Below, one piece after another: positions 7,826 to 15,959 of a stretch of DNA of 64,000 bases. The DNA lies in assembly GCA_002842215.1 (NCBI GenBank), contig PHCC01000006.1, forward strand, positions 1 through 64,000. The letters run 5' to 3'. A model generated the notes under the pieces. It was given only the letters and a program-made list of their open reading frames with translations. It had not been told where the DNA came from and did not search any database. Every line of letters begins with the position of its first letter. The first letter of the stretch is position 1. Source of the stretch: Betaproteobacteria bacterium HGW-Betaproteobacteria-9 (lineage in GTDB: Bacteria > Pseudomonadota > Gammaproteobacteria > Burkholderiales > Burkholderiaceae_C). The position numbers were made by a program, and so were the translations under genes.

Positions 7826-9525
7826 AAGACGACCTCTCGGCGGATCTGGTCAACCCTGATGCAGATGTGATAGACGGGCTATTGCCCTCGTTGAACTGGC
7901 TCAGCTCGGGCTTGTTCGGGAAGCCCCTTGTTGTCGCCGAAAGTACAGGGGGCCCACGGGCTCGCCGCACCATCATCACGCGCGAGCAGGTGTTGTTGAG
8001 TCGGCAGGCGCTGGAGGACTCTGTCGCACCTGCCTCGGCGCTATACCGGGCAACGGTGGCACACGCCGTAGCGCATCTTCTGTACTCGTCGCTCCAGCAG
8101 CCTGCGCGTGTGCTCAAGCCAATGAGCCAGGCCGTGGTTTCTGCTATTGAGGACGCGCGCGTAGAACGCCTGTTGGCCAGGCGATACCCTGGAGTGTCTG
8201 ACTGGTTTCTTGAACATCTGGCCCCTGTGCCTGAGGCGGGTAACTTCAGCTTCGAGGCGCTCCTGGCGCGTATGGACCGTGCATTTGCCGACCCAGGGTA
8301 TGCCGACGACAACCACTGGGTGAACAAGGCGCGCCGGCTGTTTGAGGAAACGCAGAGCCACCGTGGCCTGGGCGACGCTGCAGCCTTTCGAGCTGTCGCA
8401 TCAATTCTCGCCAATGACCTGGGACAGATGCGCGTGCGCTTTGACCCGCAGCATCACGTGGTCCCCGCTCCTTACCGCGACGACCACAGCATCCTGTGGC
8501 AACACGATGAGGACGCACAGGATGAACAGCAATCCATTGCAGCCCCTCGTTCCGCTCCAATGCGTGCTGCCGCGTTGCCACCCCCGAGCGTTGACAGCGC
8601 GCAGGAAGTTCGACCACAGGCAGAGGTTGAACTGAGCCGCACCCTGCACGCTGAGTGGAACCACCGGCTGGGACTGTGGCGACGGGACTGGTGTACCGTG
8701 GTTGAAAAACTGCCGGCACTGGCTGCTGCAACGCTCAAGCACACCAACCCGCTGCTTCACCACACATTCAGTCCAGTTTCTCTGCACCGCGTGCGTCGCC
8801 TAAGCCGCCGCCAACGATTGCGCCGACAGTGGGAGGGCGAGGATATCGACCTCAACGCCGCCATCGAGGTGCTGATGGACCTCCGCCTCGACCTCCAACC
8901 CGAACCCCGCTTGTTCATGCGACCAGGCCGCGAGACTGGTGCGTCACGCATTTTGGTGCTTCTAGACCTCTCCGAGTCAACCAACGACCTGTCGGTCGCG
9001 CGTGGGGTATCGCTGCTCGACATCGAAAAACAGGCTGCATTTCTGCTGGCTGAGGCAACGCTTCATACGCACGACAGCGTGGCCGTTCATGGCTTCAACT
9101 CCAACACGCGGGCGGAGGTGAGCTACTACCGCCTGCTGGAATGGGGTGAACCTCTGGACGACTCGGCGCGTGACCGCCTGGCTTCGGTGCCGGCCCGCCA
9201 TTCGACCCGTTTGGGTGCCGCGCTGCGTCAGGCCACTTCCCACCTGATGGCCCAACCTGGGCGCCATCGAGGCCTCCTGGTCGTCACAGACGGCGCGCCT
9301 TCAGATGTGGATGTGTTCGACCCTGACTACTTGGTGGAGGATGCCCACATGGCAGTACAGCAGGCGAATCGAGCTGGTATCCGCACCTTTTGCCTCGCGG
9401 TAGACCCTGCGGCCGACCGCTATGTACGCCGAATCTTCGGCTGGCGCGATCATGGAATCGCTGCAGATGCGAGTCACCTTCCGGTACAGTTACAGCGAGC
9501 CTTTGTGCGGCTCGCTGCCGGTTGA
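7822..9525 (+). CDS. NorD/CbbO-like von Willebrand factor A domain protein
   Basis: Soluble 567-residue protein whose C-terminal third is a VWA domain with a complete metal-ion-dependent adhesion site: DLSES near residue 382, STRLGAAL and VVTDGAPSD. The N-terminal two thirds are a NorD-like helical region. It overlaps the AAA+ gene by four bases (ATGA), so the two are probably made together and form an ATPase-adaptor complex. No transmembrane segment is evident. Function beyond the family role is not shown by the sequence. Confidence 0.87.
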   Translation: MKDDLSADLVNPDADVIDGLLPSLNWLSSGLFGKPLVVAESTGGPRARRTIITREQVLLSRQALEDSVAPASALYRATVAHAVAHLLYSSLQQPARVLKPMSQAVVSAIEDARVERLLARRYPGVSDWFLEHLAPVPEAGNFSFEALLARMDRAFADPGYADDNHWVNKARRLFEETQSHRGLGDAAAFRAVASILANDLGQMRVRFDPQHHVVPAPYRDDHSILWQHDEDAQDEQQSIAAPRSAPMRAAALPPPSVDSAQEVRPQAEVELSRTLHAEWNHRLGLWRRDWCTVVEKLPALAAATLKHTNPLLHHTFSPVSLHRVRRLSRRQRLRRQWEGEDIDLNAAIEVLMDLRLDLQPEPRLFMRPGRETGASRILVLLDLSESTNDLSVARGVSLLDIEKQAAFLLAEATLHTHDSVAVHGFNSNTRAEVSYYRLLEWGEPLDDSARDRLASVPARHSTRLGAALRQATSHLMAQPGRHRGLLVVTDGAPSDVDVFDPDYLVEDAHMAVQQANRAGIRTFCLAVDPAADRYVRRIFGWRDHGIAADASHLPVQLQRAFVRLAAG

Positions 9526-9637
9526 AGGTCGCGTCGCGCAGTCTTCGAAACAATCCGTAGTTCATCGGCTCTGACCATGCTCATCAACATTCTTGCCCTA
9601 TACCCAACAGCAACGGCGCAAATATCACAGGTGCGCC

Positions 9638-10792
9638 ATGGTTGACCGCGACCCGGTGCGCGTAGGCGTGCTGTTCTCTGCAACCGGAGTGACCTCCACC
9701 ATCGGCCTGTCGCAGTTGCACGGCGCTTTGTTAGCTATCGACGAAATTAACGAGGCAGGGGGTATCAATGGTCGTGAACTGGTGCCCGTGCAGCACGACC
9801 CTCAGTCGAACCCCCAGCGTTACGCCCAGCTTGCCGAACAGCTTATCGTCCAGGATAAGGTCAACGTCATCTTCGGCTGCTACATGTCCAGCAGCCGCAA
9901 GGCCGTGATACCCGTCATCGAAAAGTGGAACAGACTGCTGTTCTACCCGACGCTGTACGAAGGATTCGAGTACTCGGCCAACGTCATCTACACCGGTGCC
10001 GCCCCCAACCAGAATAGTGTGCAGTTGGCGGAGTTCATGACGGCCAACTTCGGGGCTCGTGTCTACCTCATCGGCTCCGACTACATCTACCCCTACGAGT
10101 CCAATCGCATCATGGGCGAGTTGGTGATGCAGCGCCAAGGCAGCGAGAAGCTGGCTGAACGTTATGTTGCTCTGGACGCCACCGAGAAAGACTTTGCGGA
10201 AATCATGGTTGATGTCCGCAACAAGCGGCCTGACTTCATTTTTTCCACTGTGGTCGGCGACTCCACAGCTGCGCTCTACCGCGCCTATGCGGATGCCGGC
10301 TTTGACCCCAAGGTGCTGCCTATCGGCAGCCTCACAACCTCCGAGGCGGAAATCTCTCAGATGGAGAAAGGGTTGGCTACCGGGCACTACACCTCAGCAC
10401 CTTACTTTCAGTCTATTGATTCGGCCGCCAACCAGCGCTGCTTGCAGAGCTTGCGTCGCCGCATGGGTGAGAGCTGTGTTCCCAATCTTTGCTGGGAAGC
10501 CTCGTACTTTCAGATGCACATCTTCGCCAACGCGATGCGGCAGTCCCACAGTGACGAAATCGCCGACCTACTGCCAGAGGTGTTGGGCAGCGAGTTCGAT
10601 GCTCCGCAAGGTCGCGTGCGCATTGACCCCACAAATCACCATACCTGCCTGTACCCTCGCATTGGCCGCGTCAACGCAGAGAGCCAGTTCACCATCGTTC
10701 GCCAGGCGCGGCGGTCAGTCTTTCCGGACCCCTACCTCGTCACCCATTCGCTGGGTGATTGGGCCGCCCGTCTGGACACCCTGGAGTCTTGA
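9638..10792 (+). CDS. amiC: amide sensor AmiC, negative regulator of the amidase operon
   Basis: 384 residues, matching the roughly 385 of P. aeruginosa AmiC. It has a periplasmic-binding-protein fold but no signal peptide, as expected of the cytoplasmic amide sensor that sequesters AmiR until amide binds. Shared landmarks include GLLFSxTGVT (here GVLFSATGVT), GCYMSSSRKAVIPVIE, YPTLYEGFEYS, GSDYIYP, FSTVVG and SLTTSEAE. I chose the ATG at 9638; an in-frame ATG at 9593 would add 15 basic residues with no counterpart. Its stop overlaps the amiR start. Confidence 0.93.
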   Translation: MVDRDPVRVGVLFSATGVTSTIGLSQLHGALLAIDEINEAGGINGRELVPVQHDPQSNPQRYAQLAEQLIVQDKVNVIFGCYMSSSRKAVIPVIEKWNRLLFYPTLYEGFEYSANVIYTGAAPNQNSVQLAEFMTANFGARVYLIGSDYIYPYESNRIMGELVMQRQGSEKLAERYVALDATEKDFAEIMVDVRNKRPDFIFSTVVGDSTAALYRAYADAGFDPKVLPIGSLTTSEAEISQMEKGLATGHYTSAPYFQSIDSAANQRCLQSLRRRMGESCVPNLCWEASYFQMHIFANAMRQSHSDEIADLLPEVLGSEFDAPQGRVRIDPTNHHTCLYPRIGRVNAESQFTIVRQARRSVFPDPYLVTHSLGDWAARLDTLES

Positions 10793-11445
10793 TGGTCGAC
10801 CGAGCGGAGCCTCAGCGTGTGGTGCGAGCCACGCCTCAGCAATTGAAGGAGCTTCGCACGCTGACGGTGGCGGTTATTCATCCGGACGACTCTGACGGCC
10901 GTCAGCTTACGCAACAGCTGCAACGAATCGGCTGCAAGGTGCAGGCATTCTGGCCTCCGGTTCCGTCTATCGGCAAAGAGATGGACGTTGTGTTCCTCGC
11001 AGTGCGACCCGAAATAATCAACCTCAACATGGATTGGGCGCAAGCAGACGATGCACCGACTGTGATTGCGGTTGTCAACTACGAAAACCCCACCATCGTT
11101 GAACTGGTGCTGGGACTGGAGGCCAAGGCAGTTCTGCCCTCACCGGTGCGGTCGTTTGGTCTTCTATCGACGCTCGTGCTGGCTCGCGAGAGCCACAAAG
11201 TAAACCGTGCTTTGGCACGGCGCTTGAAGAAAGTGGAAGCAAAGCTGCTCGGGGTGCGGCACATTGCCGATGCCAAGGCCGTTCTGATGAAGACGCACCA
11301 AGTCTCCGAAACGGAGGCCTACGATGTGATTCGCGACCAGGCCATGGCGAAACGGACCACAACCGAGGAGGTCGCAAGGGCCATCGTCGAGGCGCATGAG
11401 TTGCTCTCTCTTTCCCTTCCCTCTCGCCACTCACGAGCGGAGTGA
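10792..11445 (+). CDS. amiR: ANTAR-domain antiterminator AmiR
   Basis: 217 residues. The N-terminal half is a pseudo-receiver domain (VAVIHPDDSDGRQLTQQLQR) without a clear phospho-acceptor, followed by a coiled-coil linker (SHKVNRALARRLKKVEAKLL) and a C-terminal three-helix ANTAR domain (ADAKAVLMKTHQVSETEAYD onward). In Pseudomonas, AmiR released from AmiC binds the leader mRNA and prevents termination. The hairpin pair and terminator at 962-1036 are a matching target. The gene overlaps amiC as TGATG. Confidence 0.93.
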   Translation: MVDRAEPQRVVRATPQQLKELRTLTVAVIHPDDSDGRQLTQQLQRIGCKVQAFWPPVPSIGKEMDVVFLAVRPEIINLNMDWAQADDAPTVIAVVNYENPTIVELVLGLEAKAVLPSPVRSFGLLSTLVLARESHKVNRALARRLKKVEAKLLGVRHIADAKAVLMKTHQVSETEAYDVIRDQAMAKRTTTEEVARAIVEAHELLSLSLPSRHSRAE

Positions 11446-11892
11446 GTTAACAACTCTGCGTGATGTCACGTCGCACCTCGGGGGGATGAGTGGCGCCATT
11501 GTCTTCATGGCCATGGACGGTGTCGAGATACTCAAAGATGAAAAACGAGGATCGTGCGCATTTCAAGAGTAGATGCGCTGCGTGTTGCCAGAGGCCAGTA
11601 CAGGGTTTCCCAACGTACCGCAGCAAGCGATCTTTGACTTGTCAATCTCGCAAAGCGAACGCTGGTTTTCAGGCGTGGCCACGTGCTCACCCTGGCGGCC
11701 AGAAGCTGTTGTTGACCAGAATAAGAGCAACGCCCGGTGAAGGCGCACCCCGTCGCAGCGGTGTTGTTTGGCTAGGAGTCTGCGCGGCAGAACGACATCG
11801 GCTGCAACGCGTGGAGAAAAGTCCCACTTCGTCCCCGTTTTTCCGGCTGTGGCTACAGCCACAGCCTGCGGACACCTGCCGCCTGGGCCTGG
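11446..11892. other. 447-base spacer after amiR, no recognisable gene
   Basis: Only short open frames occur, for example 11573-11740 (+, 55 codons), and none has a recognisable domain. A near-perfect palindrome at 11845-11866 (ten-base arms, GGCTGTGGCT and AGCCACAGCC) lies 27 bases beyond the 3' end of the GntR gene. It lacks the T-run of an intrinsic terminator on either outgoing strand. The spacer separates the amide operon from the ureide cluster. Confidence 0.5.
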
Positions 11893-12606
11893 TCAGGACT
11901 GAAAAATGGCTTCGAGGTCGACCTCTTCTGTTGCCGGTTCGAGCTTCAGACTGCGCTCGATGTGCTGCAGATGTTCGAGCATCAACGATTCAGCGAGCGC
12001 AACGTCTCGGCGCGCGATGGCGTCAGTGATCGCGGAATGCTCGTCAGCCAGGCATGTGCTGGATGTCGGCGCGTCGTAGAGCACGATGATCAGGCAGGTC
12101 AGTGTCGCCAGCTCTCGCATCTGGCGCGCCAGCGCAGTGTTCCCTGCCTGTTCCGCGATCAGGATATGAAACTCGCCTGAGAGGCGAACGACAGATCGCT
12201 TGTCGTCGCGCCGACGAGCATCCTGCTCCAATTCGCAATGATGACGCAAGCGCGCCACCCGCTCCGGCGATAGATTCTCGATCAGGCGCCGCAGTACAGC
12301 CGGCTCGATGAGCCGGCGCGCCTCAAAGACGTGCATGGCCTGTTCGATAGTCGGCCTGGCCACATAGGCACCGCGCTGCGGGATGAGTTCGACGATTTGT
12401 TCATGCGCCATGCGCGCCAAAACTTCTCGAATTCGCGCCCGGCTCGTACCGAAGATTTCGGCCAGCCGCTCTTCAACCAATTTGGTGCCGGGGTGCAGGC
12501 GGTGTTCGACAATGGCTGTGTAAATCCTCTCGTAGACCTCATCCTGTGCGTTCTCGCGTTCAAGACGGGCGGCCACCGGGGATTTTCGCGCGCGGGAGGT
12601 CGACAT
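11893..12606 (-). CDS. GntR family transcriptional regulator, FCD subfamily
   Basis: 237 residues from the ATG at 12606 (MSTSRARKSP). The N-terminal winged helix is clear: VYERIYTAIVEHRLHPGTKL, then the recognition helix region FGTSRARIREVLARM. The C-terminal all-helical FCD ligand domain contains the metal-binding residues expected of the subfamily (SGEFHILI, DEHSAITDAI). FADR-type FCD regulators usually repress adjacent catabolic operons and respond to an organic acid. Palindromes between 13530 and 13697 are plausible binding sites. A longer frame reaching 12705 lacks a good ribosome site. Confidence 0.92.
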   Translation of the reverse strand: MSTSRARKSPVAARLERENAQDEVYERIYTAIVEHRLHPGTKLVEERLAEIFGTSRARIREVLARMAHEQIVELIPQRGAYVARPTIEQAMHVFEARRLIEPAVLRRLIENLSPERVARLRHHCELEQDARRRDDKRSVVRLSGEFHILIAEQAGNTALARQMRELATLTCLIIVLYDAPTSSTCLADEHSAITDAIARRDVALAESLMLEHLQHIERSLKLEPATEEVDLEAIFQS

Positions 12607-12729
12607 AGTGCTTGCGATCAATGAGGCTAGTTGGTTTGTCGAATCAAGACCTACCAGATGTTGGTCTCGTGGGATTGATTGTATGCAGTGGCACTTGCCT
12701 TTCATTGTCGGTGGTGCGTGGTTGCCAGA

Positions 12730-13455
12730 TCAGTGCCACGCGAAGAGTTGACCCCAGCCCCGCACGTTGCTTGGGTCGACCCCAATAGCGCGCAGAGCAC
12801 CCCAGACGGTAGTGCTGACCGTGTCGAGCAGCGGAATATCAAATTCCGCCTCGATACCGGCGGCAAGCGGGGCGCTGTGCAGATTGGTGCAAAAAGTCGT
12901 GATCGCCTGAGGCTGACTGGCGGCCACCTCGCCCATGAGGGCCCGTAGGCGTTCGGGTTCGACAAGTGCGAAATCGTGATTGACCCGGATGTCCAGATGT
13001 CGCTCGGCAACGACCGCAATGCCGCGCGCGGCGTAGTTGTCAATGATGCGCTGCTGCACATCGGCGGTGTAGGGGCTTACCAGCGCCAGCCTCTGAATAT
13101 TGCGCAACGCCATCAGCTCGTTCAAAGCCAGAACTGCAGTGGTTGCTGCGATGCCGGTGCGTTCTCGAATTCGCTCGACCAGACGCTGATCGGCATCAAA
13201 CCCGAGCCAGCCAGATGAAGTACCGCTCCAGGCGATGACGTCGACCTTGGCATCGGCCAGCAATTCAGCAGCGGCCAGGATTTTGCTGTCGTCGAACTGG
13301 CCGAGCGCGCGGTCGGACAAGGCTATCTCAGTCACCGTGAAGCGCGAGAAGTGCGCGCTGCAGTTGGGTACAGCGGCCGCAAGGGCGCTGGTCAATGGCT
13401 CCAGCGCGGTATTGGAAGACGGTGTCAACACACCGATACGAATGGGGCGGGACAT
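12730..13455 (-). CDS. Asp/Glu racemase-superfamily protein, arylmalonate decarboxylase/maleate isomerase-like
   Basis: 241 residues from the ATG at 13455 (MSRPIRIGVLTPSSN). The superfamily normally uses two cysteines, one in each half. Here the first position is Gly78 (WSGTSSGW) and the second is Cys189 (TTFCTNLHS). This Gly/Cys arrangement is that of arylmalonate decarboxylase, whereas maleate isomerases and racemases have Cys/Cys. A decarboxylation of a malonate-type acid is therefore more likely than racemisation, but substrate cannot be read from the sequence. Its gene is co-directional with the GntR gene and divergent from the main operon. Confidence 0.82.
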   Translation of the reverse strand: MSRPIRIGVLTPSSNTALEPLTSALAAAVPNCSAHFSRFTVTEIALSDRALGQFDDSKILAAAELLADAKVDVIAWSGTSSGWLGFDADQRLVERIRERTGIAATTAVLALNELMALRNIQRLALVSPYTADVQQRIIDNYAARGIAVVAERHLDIRVNHDFALVEPERLRALMGEVAASQPQAITTFCTNLHSAPLAAGIEAEFDIPLLDTVSTTVWGALRAIGVDPSNVRGWGQLFAWH

Positions 13456-13529
13456 GAAGGGACTCCTGCAGACAGGTTGAAAGGTTTCGGCACAACGATG
13501 GTGTTCAGGATCATGGGCGCACGGCATAT

Positions 13530-13697
13530 TGTTGTCAACATAGGTGTAAACACTATGTTCGACATTATAAATGTCGGCAACACTGTCGACATTGAATACA
13601 ACATTTATTTCGCTTGCTGTTGACTACTGACTTTCAGCCACGTAAGGATTGCAGATGTTGGTAGCCACAAAGGAAACCCAGGATCATGTTGTCGACA
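13530..13697. promoter_or_regulatory. divergent promoter region with repeated TGTCGACA-type palindromes
   Basis: The 301-base space between the divergent genes is visibly AT-rich and contains four related inverted repeats: TGTTG-T-CAACA (13530-13540), CGACAT-TATAA-ATGTCG (13560-13576), TGTCGACA (13584-13591) and TGTCGACA (13690-13697). The second palindrome encloses ATTATAAAT, which can supply a -10 hexamer on either strand. The nearby GntR/FCD protein is the obvious binder; binding is inferred. Confidence 0.55.
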
Positions 13698-13756
13698 CCC
13701 CTGTTTTTTGAAACGCGCAGCTGGACCACACCGATGGCCCGCGACGGAGTTGTGTC

Positions 13757-15172
13757 ATGAGCGCATTTGATCTCGTGATTCGCCAAGCACGGGTGGCAAC
13801 AGCCAGTGATTGTTTCGAGGCTGACATTGGCATCCGTGACGGCCGGATCGAGGCGCTCGGCGCTGCTCTGGCCAAGGGGCGGCAGGAGATCAACGCCGCT
13901 GGCCGCGTTGTCACACCGGGTGGCGTAGATGCGCATTGCCATCTTGATCAACCAATGGCGCCACCGCTTCGCATGGCCGATGACTTCGAAAGCGGCACCC
14001 GTTCGGCCGCCTGCGGCGGCACCACAACGGTGATCCCGTTTGCCGCGCAGGAAAAAGGCCAGTCATTGCGTGCCGCCATAGACGACTACCACCGCCGCGC
14101 CGAAGGAAGGGCACACATCGACTACGCCTTTCACATGATCGTCAGCGATCCGACGCCGAAAGTACTGAACGACGAGCTACCTTCGCTGATACGCGCTGGC
14201 TACACCTCGTTCAAGGTCTATATGACCTATGACGATTTGAAACTCGATGATGGCCAGATCCTGGACGTGCTGTCGGTGGCGCGCGAGGAGGGTGCGATGG
14301 CGATGATCCACGCCGAGAACGCTGACTGCATCGAATGGCTCAGCAAGCGCCTTGAAGCTGCCGGGCGCATAGCGCCAAGATTCCATGCACACTCGCGGCC
14401 GATGCTGGTCGAGCGCGAAGCCACGCACCGCGCCATCGCGCTGTCAGAACTGGTCGATGTGCCGATCCTGATCGTGCATGTCTCGGGGCGGGAAGCGGTC
14501 GAGCAGATCCGCTGGGCACGTGCGCATGGCCTGCAGGTGCATGCCGAAACCTGTCCGCAGTACCTTTTTCTGACCGCGGAAGACTTGGGCATCGACGACA
14601 GCTACAAGGGTGCTCGTTGCGTCTGCAGTCCGCCACCGCGCGACAAGGGCAATCAGGAAGTGATCTGGAATGGCCTGAACGATGGACTGTTCACGATTTT
14701 CTCATCCGACCATGCGCCGTTTCGTTTCGACGACCCCGAGGGCAAGAAGCCGGGCGGTCAGGAGGTGCCCTTCAGGCATATACCAAACGGTATTCCGGGG
14801 CTCGAGACTCGCCTGCCGTTGCTGTATTCAGAAGGTGTGCTCAAAGGTCGCATCACCTTGTCGAAGTTTGTCGAGCTGACCTCCACCAACCCGGCCAAGG
14901 CCTACGGCCTGCACCCCCGCAAGGGCACTATCGCTCCCGGCTCTGACGCCGACTTGGTGATGTGGGACGAGGGTGAATTCGAGTTGACAAATGCGCGGTT
15001 GCACCACGCAGTCGACTACACCCCATACGAGGGCATGAAGCTGAAGGCGTGGCCCGGGCTGACGTTGGCTGGCGGCGAAGTTGTCTGGGACGGAAGCAAT
15101 TTCCATCCACGCGCTGGCCGGGGCCGCTTCCTTAGCTGCGGCACACCCAGTCTGCGGCCTCAAAGCCGTTGA
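13757..15172 (+). CDS. dihydropyrimidinase/hydantoinase-type cyclic amidohydrolase
   Basis: Metal-dependent amidohydrolase of 471 residues, predicted to open a cyclic ureide or imide ring. The binuclear metal site is complete: His60 and His62 in DAHCHLDQP, Lys153 (SFKVYMTY, the carbamylated lysine), the histidines of IHAENAD and IVHVSG, and Asp318 in SSDHAPF. Length and order fit D-hydantoinases, dihydropyrimidinases and allantoinases; I cannot separate these by eye. It heads the + strand operon behind the palindrome-rich promoter region and is followed nine bases later by a hydantoin-racemase homologue. Confidence 0.9.
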   Translation: MSAFDLVIRQARVATASDCFEADIGIRDGRIEALGAALAKGRQEINAAGRVVTPGGVDAHCHLDQPMAPPLRMADDFESGTRSAACGGTTTVIPFAAQEKGQSLRAAIDDYHRRAEGRAHIDYAFHMIVSDPTPKVLNDELPSLIRAGYTSFKVYMTYDDLKLDDGQILDVLSVAREEGAMAMIHAENADCIEWLSKRLEAAGRIAPRFHAHSRPMLVEREATHRAIALSELVDVPILIVHVSGREAVEQIRWARAHGLQVHAETCPQYLFLTAEDLGIDDSYKGARCVCSPPPRDKGNQEVIWNGLNDGLFTIFSSDHAPFRFDDPEGKKPGGQEVPFRHIPNGIPGLETRLPLLYSEGVLKGRITLSKFVELTSTNPAKAYGLHPRKGTIAPGSDADLVMWDEGEFELTNARLHHAVDYTPYEGMKLKAWPGLTLAGGEVVWDGSNFHPRAGRGRFLSCGTPSLRPQSR

Positions 15173-15181
15173 GGTCGCACG

Positions 15182-15934
15182 ATGAACATCCTCCTGATCA
15201 ACCCTAACACCTCGGACAGCGTGTCCGATCTGATCCGTGCCGAGGCCGAGCGCAGTGCGGCACAGGGCACCCAAATCGAGGTCATCACAGCGCCGTTTGG
15301 CGTCGCCTACATCGAAACCCGTTTCGAAGCGCTGATTGGGGCATATGCAGCGGCTGAGGTCGCTGCGAAGCATCACGAGCGCTTCGACGCGGTGATTGTT
15401 GCTGCCTTCGGCGATCCTGGCCTGGCTGGCCTGCGCGAAGTGCTGCCTTGTCCAGTGACTGGCCTGACCGAGGCGGCATTGGCGAGCGCCAGCCTGCTCG
15501 GCCAACGCTTTTCGATCGTCGCAATCTCCCAACGCATCCGCGCCTGGTACCGCGAGACGGTGCAGCACATCGGTCTCGATGGCCGGCTGGCCAGTATTCG
15601 AGGCTTGGATGAGCCCTTGGCCGATATCGGCAACGTGCAAGGAAACCAGGGCGAACGTCTGGTCGCATTGGCCGAACGGTGTGTCGACGAAGACGGTGCC
15701 GATGTGATCGTGCTGGCCGGTGCTCCCCTGGCCGGACTGGCGCGCAGTCTGCGCGGCCGCTTGCCGGTGCCGGTGGTTGACGGTGTGTCGAGCGCCGTGC
15801 GCCACGTCGAATCACTGGTGGCATTGCAACCTGGGAAGGCGGCGCGTGGCAGCTTCGCACCGCCCCCTGTCAAAGCGAATCAGGGGCTTAGCCCTGCCCT
15901 CGAACGACTGCTTGTCAGCAGTCGCCATGTCTGA
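15182..15934 (+). CDS. hydantoin racemase (HyuE/AllR)-like protein lacking both catalytic cysteines
   Basis: 250 residues, colinear with hydantoin racemases: NPNTSDSVSDLI, the FGDPGL motif, TGLTEAAL and VPVVDGVSSAV are all present. The two cysteines that do two-base racemisation in the family are missing. The usual ACFGDPG is AAFGDPG (Ala75), and the usual LGCAG is LAGAP (Gly180). Racemisation by the known mechanism is therefore not expected. It may be a non-catalytic paralogue or an enzyme with another chemistry. The position directly after the amidohydrolase suggests a related cyclic or carbamoyl substrate. Confidence 0.85.
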   Translation: MNILLINPNTSDSVSDLIRAEAERSAAQGTQIEVITAPFGVAYIETRFEALIGAYAAAEVAAKHHERFDAVIVAAFGDPGLAGLREVLPCPVTGLTEAALASASLLGQRFSIVAISQRIRAWYRETVQHIGLDGRLASIRGLDEPLADIGNVQGNQGERLVALAERCVDEDGADVIVLAGAPLAGLARSLRGRLPVPVVDGVSSAVRHVESLVALQPGKAARGSFAPPPVKANQGLSPALERLLVSSRHV

Positions 15935-15959
15935 ACCTCGATTCATACCAGGAGATCCC

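Noticed and set aside
11845..11866. palindrome as terminator for the GntR gene
   Set aside because: Arms are perfect but the two-base spacer cannot form a loop without melting pairs, and the downstream - strand sequence has A residues rather than a T-run.
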